A stretch of 64,000 bases of DNA from Oryza sativa Japonica Group (taxonomy: Eukaryota; Streptophyta; Magnoliopsida; Poales; Poaceae), in assembly GCF_034140825.1 (NCBI RefSeq), contig NC_089046.1:27926001-27990000 (forward strand). The letters run 5' to 3'. The notes below the pieces were generated by a model that saw nothing but the letters and a program-made list of their open reading frames with translations, was not told the origin of the DNA and did not search any database. Positions within the stretch are counted from its first letter, which is position 1, and each line of letters opens with the position of its first letter. Of the stretch, positions 48,212 to 58,941 are shown piece after piece. A program made the translations under genes and the position numbers.

Positions 48212-51200
48212 ATGACATATCCGGTCATCGACATCCTCTCTTGGAACGTCTGCGGTTTGAATAGACCAGCCAGAAGAGCGACGGTAAAAGAGACCCTCCA
48301 AGATGCTAAACCCCACATCGTCTGTCTCCAAGAAACTAAAATGAGCAATATAGATGCTAGAATGGCAAGCTCCCTCGGTGGGGGACGCATACGCTCCTTC
48401 CAGTTCAAGCCGGCAACAAGACCGCTAGGAACAAGAGGTGGCATCCTGATCCTTTGGAATGATGATTTTGTCGACCTCAAAGATTTCGCGCAACGAACCT
48501 TCTCACTCTCGGCCACAGTCTTCTTAAAAGCTTGCCAAACATCCTTCCTTCTCACGGTTGTCTACGGGCCAACCAGAGATAGTGCAAAGCAAGCCTTCCT
48601 GAGACAACTACGCGACACCAAGCCAGCCGACAATTCAAAATGGCAAGTGCTCGGAGATTTTAATATAATCTACAAGGCTTTAGACAAAAACAACATCAAC
48701 CTCAACCGCAGGCAGATGCGAATTTTCAAAGATACCCTCAACGCTTGCGAACTCAAGGAGATCGCACTTCAGAATAGACGCTACACCTGGAGCAACGAAC
48801 AAGATAACCCGACCCTGGTCAAGCTGGATCGTTTCTTTTGCAATGCAAGCTGGAACACAACCTTTGAGAGACACCTACTGCATGCCCTCTCTACCTCACT
48901 CTCTGACCATTGCCCTTTGATGCTAACGGGGCAAGGAGAGACTCCACGAACGAGAACATTCCGTTTCGAGAATTTCTGGATTCAGCTCCCAGGCTTCCAA
49001 GAGGTCGTAGCAGAAGCCTGATCAGCCCCACAATCCCACCATGAAGCACACCATAGACTCTTTCACAAGCTGGGACATACGTCAAACAGCCTAAGATCGT
49101 GGAGCAAGAAGCTCATCTCTCAGGGGAAGCTACAATTCCACATGGCGCTCGAGGTTATTCTACAACTCGATATAGCCCAAGAGTCAAGACAAATGAGCCA
49201 AGCCGAACTCACACTAAGAAGGGGCCTCAAAGATAGAGTACTGGGGATTGCAGTTGTGGAAAGAGCCCGTAAAAAACAAGCTGCACGAATCACCTATCTT
49301 AAAGAGGGGGATGCAAACACGAAATTTTTCCACTTGAGGATGAATGCGAGGAAAAGGAAAATTTTCATCCAAAGGCTACGAGTGGGGAACATGTGGAAAT
49401 TAAACCATGAGGAAAAAGCTACCGCTATCAAAGAACACTTCCAAAACTTCATGGCACGCCCAAGCCCACGCTTAAAAGACCTTGACTGGGATGTCCTACG
49501 ATTGCCGCCGCCGACTGTTCCGCAATTAATGGCCCCATTACCGAAGAGGAGGTTCACGCGCGCTAAAGCAGTCTCCCAGCGACAAAGCCCCGGGCCCGGA
49601 TGGCTTCACAGGAGCTTTCTACAAAGCCTGCTGGGAAACGATAAAAGATGACATCATGGTGGTCATTCACTCCTTCAACCATTTGCGAAGCAATAGCCTC
49701 TCGATTCTCAATTCGGCAAATGTAGTGCTTATACCAAAAAAAGATGGGGCAGAATGCGTGGGGGACTACAAGCCAATTAGTCTCATTCATGGAATCAGGA
49801 AGCTTATTTCAAAAGTGCTCGCCCTACGTTTACAACCGCATATGGGCTCCCTGATCAGTCATGCCCAGAGTGCCTTCATCAAGAGAAGATGCATACACGA
49901 CAACTTTATGTATGTGAGAAACTTGACGAGGAAATTCCACCAAACAAGAACGCCGACTCTCCTCCTAAAGCTGGACATAACCAAAGCTTTTGACTCGGTG
50001 AGATGGGATTACCTTATCGATCTCCTCCAGAGAAAAGGCTTCACATCTAGGTGGACCAATTGGGTCTCCAACATTCTTGCATCTTCAACAACAAGGATCC
50101 TGCTCAATGGGTGCCTAGGAACGCCTATAAAGCATGGAAGAGGCCGCAGACAGGAAGACCCCCTCTCGCCGCTTCTATTCATCCTCGCCATTGACCCACT
50201 CCACCACCTCCTAGAGAGAGCAATGGAGTTAGGGCATCTATCCCCACTTAGGGGGAGAGCCCCCAGGTTCAGAACCTCCCTCTACGCGGATGACGCGGCA
50301 ATCTTTGTGAATCCAAGCGTTCAAGACATGACAAATCTGACTGGCATCCTAAGCGACTTTGGGCAGGTGACCGGCTTCTGAACGAACATGAGCAAAAGCC
50401 AAATTGCCCCAATCCGATGTGACAATATTGATCTGTCCAGCATTACCGGCATCTTCCCAGCAGGCCTAACAAACTTTCCAATGAAGTACCTTGGCCTACC
50501 CCTTGTGGTAGGTAGGCTAAAGAAAGTCCACATTCAGCCTTTGATGGATAAGTGTCGATCGTGCCTCGCCCCTTGGCAAGGGAAATTAATGTTGACCGCC
50601 ACCAGAATCTGCTTGACAAATTCGGTCCTCACTGCACAGCCCATCTACCACCTAACATCTCTAAAGCTGCCAGATGGAACCATAGAAGAACTTGACAAAA
50701 TGAGGAGGAAGTTTCTTTGGGCGGGGGGCGAAAACATCTCTGGCGGAAAATGCAAAGTAAATTGGAAAAGAGTCTGCAGGCCCAAAGACCTGGGTGGTCT
50801 TGGAGTCATGGATCTACAACAATTCGCATCAGCACTGCGACTCAGATGGCTTTGGAATGAATGGGTGGCACCAGAAAAACCCTAGGTGGGGACGGCGCTA
50901 CCGTGCAACAAGTTAGATAGAGATCTCTTCACGGCCGCAATAACAATAACGGTGGGCAATGGCAAAACTGCACGATTTTGGAGCTCGAAATGGCTGGATG
51001 ATCAAACTCCGAAACAGATCGCCCCGGATATTTTTTTTGGCTTCTAGAAGAAAGAACAGAACAGTGAACGATGCCATATCAGAAAACAACTGGATCCGAG
51101 ACATCGAAATATCTCGTATCACCGAGGCAAGCCACCTCCAACAGTATGTCCGCCTCTGGATAGTGATTAGAAACATGAGGCCGCTAAACGAAAATCAAGA

Positions 51201-51789
51201 CAACATTCGATGGAACCTCACAGCAAACGAGCAGTACTCTACAAAATCGGCCTATAGACTCCAATTCCTTGGGGCTGCGCGATCCATCTTCAACCAATCA
51301 ATCTGGAAGGCCTGGGCGCCGCCAAAGTGCAAATTCTTCTCCTGATTGGTCACTCAAAACAGGGTTTGGACGGCAGACAGACTGGAGAAAAGAGGATGGC
51401 AAAACCAAAAGATCTGCCCACTCTGCTGCATGGTGGATGAATCGGCCCTACACCTCCTGGCCAAATGTAGGCTAACAAAGAGAATATGGACATAAATCCA
51501 GAGATGGACAGGCACTGACCTTCAGATGGGTAGCTGGGAAACTTGTCACTCTGTTAGGCAGTGGTGGACTCTCGTAGCGGAGTCCCCAAATACCCCCCGC
51601 AAGCCTCTAAAGACTATGATTATCCTAGTATCGTGGGAAATCTGGTGCGAACGCAATGCAAGAATTTTTCGAAACTCTGCGTCATCACCGTCCTCAATCC
51701 TAGCAAAGATCAAGGAGGAAGGAAGAGCATGGGTCAAAGCAGGGGCAACAACCCTACAGGAGTTTGGAATCCTGGGAAATATCACTTAG
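48212..51789 (+). pseudogene. LINE ORF2 (endonuclease-reverse transcriptase), broken
   Basis: The APE endonuclease is visible from 48,212 (SWNVCGLN, CLQETK, VYGPTRD, GDFN, LSDHCPL). The reverse transcriptase follows at about 49,690-50,900 (VLIPKKDG, KPISLIHGIRKLISK, LDITKAFDSVRWDYL, YADDAAIF), then a zf-RVT part (WKAWAPPKCKFF) and the tail WEIWCERNARIFRN. The frame is closed by stops near 49,020 and 50,380, by a frame change between about 49,640 and 49,660, and by more changes after 50,885. At least five or six lesions; no function is expected. Confidence 0.87.
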
Positions 51790-52890
51790 CTCTTTTTCTT
51801 TTTTGCGGGCTAGTCTTTTTCCTCGGCTAACCCTGTATATACCCTTGTTTATTTTTCTCCTGCTCTATTAATATACACAAGACAAAGCTTTTGCCTTTCT
51901 TCAAAAAAAAAACTTGCAAATTAAAAAGATGTTGAGAAAAAGGGTAGAGCAGTTAGGATTGCAACTGAAGAATGGTCCTAGCTAGCCTAGGAGTATATTG
52001 TTTAACGTTTCCACACGAGGATGGTCTTCGATGAGGTCGTCAGTCGGCACCGTTTCTTTCATTTGATTATCTCGTGTCCTCGATTTAACAAGCACACACT
52101 TAATTTAATCCATTGCATCATTTCCTCTGTCTTTTCATGGACACCCTCTTGCGATCTGTATGTGCTTACAAAACAGCTGATGTACTCATCAGAAGGATAT
52201 GTAGGCCATGGCTTAATTAAGTAGCAGATTATGCAATTAATCTGGTTCCAACAAACTAGCAGATATATGTCAAAGCATGAGCTTGGAATATAGCATGCAT
52301 CATCATCAACCGACCTAGAGCCTGAGAGGAAAAGGACACAAGACATCTGGCTTTCAACAAGTGCTGGCTTGATGATCATTTCTTATTTGTCTCTTCTCCT
52401 TTTGCCTTTTGGTGTTTCTCATCAGAGTTTGAGAGCACAAAACCTGTGTGCCAACTGCCTGAATTCATTCAGTCAGTCAGTCAGTCACGATTTGCATTAC
52501 AAGAAATTATTACTACCAGAAGATCAGAGGGCAACGATTTTCTAGATGCATGACATGAGGTGGTTACGTTGTTTCATGATCATCCAACGTCGTCGTTCTA
52601 GAACGTGGATAGAGTTAAGTGGAATACTAGAATCAACTCAATCAAGGAATTTTCTTTTTCCTCATCGTCCAGAGAGGCGGTTGCTTTTTTTTTCCAGGTT
52701 TCAATTGTCAATTCGTCGTTAGCTGCTTGTTTTTCACTTGTTTCACCTCCATATATCTCTTTCATGTATCAAATATTGTATATTTCATGGATTTTGCTTT
52801 GGGGTTGCAATCTATTATATCTAAGCTTTACCCCTTTTTCCATCAAATTTATTCTATTTACATCAGGCTAGATATTTCCTTTGGAGCTAA

Positions 52891-53197
52891 GGGCTCCTTT
52901 CAAAGGCACTATTAACAAAATGGAGGAATATAAAAAAAACACATTATTTTGATAGGATTGTAAATATAGGGCTGGAACTCATATTAAAATTCCTCTAAAA
53001 CTTGTACATATATTGAGACATTTTCATATGATTCAATACTGTCCTATCCTTTATTTAAAAAAAACTGCATATGAAAAATAAAATCTTATGGAATTGAAAT
53101 TCTATAAAACTCCTATTACTTCCATCTCATATTATAAGGGATAGTCGATTTATTTGTATTGCCAAATCCCTTATATTTTGGCAAATCAAATGGGGCC
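52891..53197. mobile_element. Tourist-like MITE
   Basis: GGGCTCCTTTCAAA at the left and AAATCAAATGGGGCC at the right are imperfect inverted ends, flanked by TAA direct repeats (52,888-52,890 and 53,198-53,200). 307 bp, AT-rich, with a possible smaller insertion or fragment near 53,120-53,185. Confidence 0.65.
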
Positions 53198-54937
53198 TAA
53201 AAATAGACCTAAGAGGAGAAGTCATGTTGTCACTGATTTAAGGTGCTTGGAGTCTGAAAAGAGTTTTGTGATCTGTTGCGGCAGAAGCATAATACCGCAA
53301 AAAGAGAAGAGGAGATTCTTGATGCCTGGGCAGCATCCATGATATGAAAGAAGGTTATATTATACTCCGTATTATTCTTTCCAAAAACAAGCAGTGGATT
53401 GTTCTTTTCAGAAATGAGAGGATTGTGCTTCCCTACCAACCTTTCGCTTTTGAGAATTAAAGGAATCCATACTGACTAAATAATTAATTAGCCCAAAGAA
53501 AAAGAGTACAGAAGACTCCTGAGAAGCTCAGTTTTTATTGGTAATCATAAAGCAATGGGGAGAAAAAACAATCAATCAGTGGAGCACATAAGTGTGGAGT
53601 TCATCTTGACAAGAAGCATAAGGCAGCAATCCACGTACTTTTTCTCTACCTTTGTTCGCAAACAAAATTAACAACCAAAATCACCTCAGAAACGAACACA
53701 GTGACGGTGCTGTAGAAAGAAATTAAGAAGAATGTCGCCTTCAAAGCATGCACACCACCTTTTTTTTTCTGAAGAAAAATGAACCTGCAGTAGTAGACTA
53801 GTCAAGCCATCGTTTTCTGCATGAAGAAATTAGTAAGAAAAACCATGTACACAGTGAGTGAGCTACTCTACACAATGAGTGGCACACACACAGCATCTCT
53901 GAATTGTGCAATGTCAGTTGCGCCGTCGATGGAGACGGATAGGATCGGAGCTACCTACTGTATATACTAGCAACTGCAACTTTCAGATTTCAGATTACGA
54001 AAAAAGCAAGCAAGCAGGGGACGGCAGACAACATGCGGTAGCCCAGACATGGACCGATCGGAGAGGGAGAAAAGCGGAGGTCAGGTTGGGCCGGCGTGAC
54101 GACGACGACGACGACGGCGACCAAGCGCTGGCCGGCTGACTAGTAATGAAGATTTCTTCAGGCTTAGCCAGCTACCTTAATAATTAATTAGGATGCCAAT
54201 TAATTAAGCTACATATATATATATATGGGATTGTCTATATATCCTGTGATTGAAAATCCCGTTCCATATCATTTGAATTTTGGACTATTAGATATGCTTT
54301 CGAGATTTGTGCATAACAATGATCTTATTATTTTCCTCCCCGTCCCCTTCTCCCTCCCACCGCACGCCCCCGGATCCGTCACGTTTTGTTCCCGCCGCTG
54401 ATGCTAGCCCACCGTACTGCCCTCCTCCACCTCGCGCGACATTGGCGGTGCCACCCATCGGAGTCCATCGCCCACCACTAGTTCTCCGCCATCCACGGTC
54501 ATCCCTCTAAAGTCGGTAAACTCTCCCCTTTCCCCCCTCTGCTCACCCTCTTGCCATCTTAATCCGGCACCTCTTGTTCTTTGAGTCAGGGTTGTTGCTG
54601 CCATTCGCTAAAGATTAACGTGGTTGTTAGAGTTGAAAGAGAAACTTACTAGAGCAAATCGTGAAACAGATATAATGTTATAAATCTGTAAGATTTTACC
54701 TTAATTTTTCAATCAAGAGTGATTCCGTATATATAAATATGGCACGTACAGTGAGTGCAGGATCGACCAGTTATATTGACGATGAAGTTAAGCTGCACTG
54801 TTAATGTGTGTGGCTGCAGGTCGGGTTGCATGTCCACACGTGGAACACACACCTGGCCCCGCCAGCTTTCTATCACGCCTTCATGAGCCTTCCGATGTCT
54901 CATTCTGATAGTTAATTACTTAGCTTCTTGTTAATTA

Positions 54938-55169
54938 CTATCTCTGTTTCGAAATATTTGATACCGTTGACTTTTAACATAAATTTTACTGTTCGTCTTA
55001 TTAAAAAAATTATAAAATATGTAAAACTATATATATACATGAAAGTATATCTACCAATGAATCAAATGATAGAAAAATAATTAATAATTATATAATTTTT
55101 TTAAATAATACGAATGGTCAAACATATTTTAAAAAGTTAACAGCGTAAAATATTTAAAAACAGAGGCTG
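54938..55169. mobile_element. Diverged Stowaway MITE
   Basis: Left arm CTATCTCTGTTTCGAAATAT with GATACCGTTGAC, right arm GTTAACAGCGTAAAATATTT with CAGAGGCTG, TA on both sides. Same group as the copy at 34,178-34,411 but with several mismatches, so it is probably older. Confidence 0.75.
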
Positions 55170-56226
55170 TACTAGAGTATACATAAGAGTAAAAAGAATA
55201 TGTGAGCACAGAGTTAATTAAGGAGGAGTATTAGGTAGTAGCTATAGACGGTTGGCTGGCTATAGTATGATGAGGCGACATCGATCTCAACTTGATATCG
55301 ACACGCACGTGTTCGTCGTTGCGTTCTTCAGCGTCTGATGCATGATACACTCCGATCAATTAGATTAATCTTTTATAAAACTGGGAAAAATTACTAATAT
55401 GGACCCAAACGCACGCACGTTTTGATTTAATTACTGGTTTTGAATAGGGAATGGGTCCGAACGATGTATTTATATATGTTAATTTCATTTATCTTGGTTT
55501 CTGGACATGGATTCTTAATAAGCTCTAGAAAGAAAGAAAGGAAAAACCATAGATTCTAGAAGCAGGCTACGTAGGTACGTATGGCAGCAAACTAAGACGC
55601 ATGGCATGAGGAACTTTGAATTGACCCCCGGCTCTCTAAAACATTTGAAGCAAGGATTAATTTGGAATTGGATGAGGACGAGTTGATTTTTTTTTTGTTT
55701 TGTGGTTTTAAGGAAGGAAACCACGATCGATTAGTTGACACAGAAAAACTTTCTACTACAGTAGAATGAACGCAATCCGCGTATATAGATCGACCAATGA
55801 TACACACACAGCATATGAATCCTTTCCAAAATGAAAAAAAAGAGAGAAAGAAATACTAAGTCCAGAAGAAGAATACGGTACGATGGGCCTAATGGAAGCC
55901 CATTGAGAACACACACAACATCTGTTGGGCCTTCACAAGATAGATTGTCGGCCCAATACTTTTGCAAACAAAAGCAGGTGGCCGCATAATTAATTTTTTT
56001 ACTATTAGGAGTACTATAGTAGTTACGGTAAAATTAAAAGAGTTATATAAAATTAGTGAGAAAAAAAGAAAAAGATTAGAGGGGGACCCACCCACCCATG
56101 CGGGACCCGATCCCCTCGCCCGCCTCGAACCTTCTCCGCCTTCCTCTTCCTCTTCGTCTTCCTCTGCGGCGCACGCAGGCGGCGAATCCTCCTCCGTCGA
56201 CGCGACTCCTCCTCCGCCGCCCGCCG

Positions 56227-57203
56227 GTGAGTCATCCGCCTCTATCCTCTCTACCTCCTCGCGAGCTTGATTTGCTCGGCCTCACGTACGTACCCTCTGC
56301 GCGATTAAGATTCTTCCTACTTTCCAGATTAGATTAGATTAGAGCAGCTAGATCGGATCGCCCGCAGCGGATCTCCCCCTCCATGGATTTCTCTTCTTCC
56401 ACTCTTACTGCTGCCCTGGTTGGCTGCTGCACTTCAACTGCTGTGCTGCTGCTGCTGCCCATCACCGATCCCTTTAACCTAGTTTGTTTCTGCCCATGCG
56501 TGCGGGGGTTACTGTTCATCGATTCGAGTTGCTTGCTTCTGCCGCTTCATATTCAGATCGATCTCTATAGGAAACGATGTCTAGAACTAAGCCCCGGTTC
56601 ATGTTTGCATTTATCAGGAACCAGCAGCCAGTTTACATCATTTTCTCTTCTTCTTGTCGTACTAGAGACATGCTTCAATCTTCTCAGCTAGACTAGATTA
56701 GACTTGGTCTGAATCCCAATACCTGCATTCCATACCACACACAACGGCCAAAATGTAAACCGCTTCTCAACTTCCAAATCATCCATCATAGTCAGCGGTT
56801 TTAATATTTCGACACGCCGAACCTCTTCCTGCATATCCACACCTTAAATATAGAAAATTGTCACAACCAACTTTCATGTCCATATCATAGAAATGATATT
56901 CCAGATAAACGCTAGGAAGTTCAGTCACAGCTACATAATACTAACTCAAGAGAACAAATGACGAATACTTCAGTTTCTTTGCAAAGCAGACATGTTAAAT
57001 CCTCAAGTTGCTGAACTACGGTTTTTTTTTTTATTTTTGCTCTAATTCTTTTCCATTTTCTTTCCCTGTTTTAGCACACAAAAGTGGTGCCCCTGCCCTA
57101 GATTATAATAATTTTGCACTCCAAAAGAGTTGGAACTACAATTGTACGTTCCATCATGCCAACTCTGTGTTGCTGACGAGCGTACCAATTTCCTCCATTG
57201 CAG
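56227..57203 (+). other. 5'UTR intron of the RING-finger gene
   Basis: A GC-rich leader (about 56,100-56,226) ends CCGCCCGCCG before a strong donor GTGAGTC. TCCTCCATTGCAG at 57,191-57,203 is a good acceptor, 16 bases before the start codon. Long 5'UTR introns of this kind are common in rice ubiquitin-system genes. Inferred from sequence only. Confidence 0.65.
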
Positions 57204-57219
57204 CTCATCTCATCCCACT

Positions 57220-57924
57220 ATGGCAGCCAATGTTGGGGAATCCACAAGTGGCAGCAGCAGCGGCGGTGCCGATTCTGGGGGAAGCTTCGAGTGCAACATA
57301 TGCTTTGAGCTTCCGCAGGAGCCTATTGTCACGCTCTGTGGCCACCTCTTCTGCTGGCCATGCCTCTACAAGTGGCTGCACATCCACTCGCATTCACCTG
57401 AGTGCCCGGTCTGCAAGGCTGTTGTCGAGGAGGATAAGCTTGTCCCCCTCTATGGCCGTGGTAAGGACCGTGTTGACCCAAGGTCAAAGAACGTCCCTGG
57501 GGCTGACATTCCTAATCGCCCAGCTGGACAGAGGCCTGCCACGGCTCCGCAGGCCAATCCTAACACCCACTTCCCCAATGCCAACCCCAACCCTTGGTTC
57601 ATGGGTGGAGGCATCCCACTAGCCAATGCACGGTGGGGGAATTACACCTTCTCGGCGGCATTTGGGGGTTTGTTCCCCCTGCTCAGCTTCCAAGTCCATG
57701 GGTTCCCAGATGCAACCGCCTATGGGCAGCCTGCTGGTTTTCCCTACGGATATGGACACGGCCACGGTCACGGTCATGGGCACGCGTTCCACGGCGGACA
57801 TGCCCATGCTGCTGCTGCTCCCCGCCATGGACCGCCTGGGCAACAACAGCAGGCGGATGTGTACCTGAAGGCGCTTCTCATCCTGGTTGGTTTTCTTGTG
57901 ATTGCAAGCCTCATCACATTCTAG
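57220..57924 (+). CDS. ER-anchored RING-type E3 ubiquitin ligase, RMA/RNF5-like (234 aa)
   Basis: A single coding exon. A Ser/Gly-rich N-terminus leads to a C3HC4 RING at residues 25-65, with ligands C25, C28, C40, H42, C45, C48, C62 and C65 (FECNICFELP, LCGHLFCWPCLYKWLH, CPVCK). The segment VVEEDKLVPLYGRG right after the RING and the C-terminal hydrophobic anchor (about 214-234, ending LVIASLITF) are hallmarks of RMA1/RNF5/RNF185 ligases. These are tail-anchored in the ER and ubiquitinate membrane clients in quality control. Between them lies a Pro/Asn linker, then a GHGHGHGHGHAFHGGHAHA His/Gly run near 183-201. The start at 57,220 (ACTATGGCAGCC) is favoured over an earlier in-frame non-ATG extension. 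Likely transcript includes a 5'UTR intron. Catalysis and location are inferred from the family. Confidence 0.93.
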   Translation: MAANVGESTSGSSSGGADSGGSFECNICFELPQEPIVTLCGHLFCWPCLYKWLHIHSHSPECPVCKAVVEEDKLVPLYGRGKDRVDPRSKNVPGADIPNRPAGQRPATAPQANPNTHFPNANPNPWFMGGGIPLANARWGNYTFSAAFGGLFPLLSFQVHGFPDATAYGQPAGFPYGYGHGHGHGHGHAFHGGHAHAAAAPRHGPPGQQQQADVYLKALLILVGFLVIASLITF

Positions 57925-58941
57925 GATTGTGCCATCATATTGCTGTGCTTGTAATAAGAGGAATGATTTCCCGAGTTGCTTTCTGATGTTGTGCATTACC
58001 TTGCCTCCACACACGACCCAGTCTGAATCAAGTGGTTCTTTTGCGCAAAGTGTTGATAGAATTCTTGTATATACGAAATAGATGTGGTCGTGTGGAGCAT
58101 ATGTGTACTGTGGTTCATGAATAACATGGAAGCTCTGTCTGAATGAACTAGAGCAATGATACTTATATTGTGTTTTTGATATGATGATGCTCAGAATGAG
58201 CAGGCTATGCAATTGTTTGGAGCACAAATGTATTCCTCTATGGCTTGTACTAAAGACTATCGCACTGATATCATATCTGTGTTTTGTGGTGTCTTTCTGT
58301 CAACTTATCTCTACTAGCTTTCAGAATGTGTTTTAACTGTCCATTGTACCTTTGGTTAAATAATGAATACGAGTGTGTTAGTTGTATACTGCATTTCTTT
58401 TTCCAAGAAGTTTTTTCCGAAGACTCAAAAAACTGTTTAATGCCAAGTAGCTGTGGGAAATGGTGGCTGAGTTTGTGTTCACTATCTGTAATAGTAGAAT
58501 CTATTTGATGAGACTTTCTGAATCCTGAATTTCTGATACATTGAGATTTGAACAGGGTTTTGACTTGTTTGACCGGAGTAGTATGAAATTACAATACAAC
58601 GGCATTTTTACTAAATGTATTTCTTTAGTAATGAGGTGAGGTAGCAAAATTCGAATTCAAAATTCATAACTCCGTATCCGTATGGTAGGTAGCGTAACTC
58701 GAAAGCTACTGATGAAACGAAAAGCCGAGGCGAGACTGAAGGAGTGTCAGAGCGGAGGGGCACGTGTCGAGCACCCATTGGGTCCCTCGCCTGCGCCCCT
58801 CTGCTCTCTTTCCCGCCCTTTTTATTCCCCATCTCCTCTCTCTCTTCTCCTCCTCGGTTTCGTTTCCTTCCTTCTTCTCCTCCTCCTCCTTCTCCCAATC
58901 GATCGCATTCGAAGCTTCCTCCGGTAGCTCCGGTGAGGGTG
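57925..58941. other. RING gene 3'UTR and promoter of ankyrin-TPR gene 2
   Basis: The left part is the RING gene 3'UTR. The right part (about 58,740-58,941) is a CT/CTCCT-rich leader typical of rice 5'UTRs, directly before the ankyrin-TPR start. No other gene is supported. Confidence 0.5.

Larger units (their letters stand above)
43962..51911 (+). mobile_element. L1-type LINE, full-length size but decayed
   Basis: About 7.95 kb, ending in an A-tail (about 51,903-51,912) and flanked by 15-bp target repeats ACTTACAAATTAAAA (43,947-43,961) and ACTTGCAAATTAAAA (51,912-51,926) that differ at one base. The order is ORF1 with a CCHC zinc knuckle, a ~960-base linker, then ORF2 with an APE-type endonuclease, reverse transcriptase and a C-terminal zinc-binding (zf-RVT) region. 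This is the plant L1 plan. Several stops and frame shifts in both ORFs show it is no longer active. A run of about 18 C residues lies at 45,179-45,196. Confidence 0.9.
51927..56060. other. Gene-free interval between the LINE and the RING gene
   Basis: Holds a Tourist-like MITE (52,891-53,197), a diverged Stowaway (54,938-55,169), a GAC trinucleotide run near 54,099-54,120 and a CAGT run near 52,470-52,486. A proline-rich, GC-rich patch at about 54,330-54,510 has no recognised domain. I see no supported gene. Confidence 0.5.

Noticed and set aside
54307-54510. Proline-rich open frame, possible captured gene fragment
   Set aside because: GC-rich and coding-like, but no domain, no inverted ends of a carrier element and no splice sites I could support.
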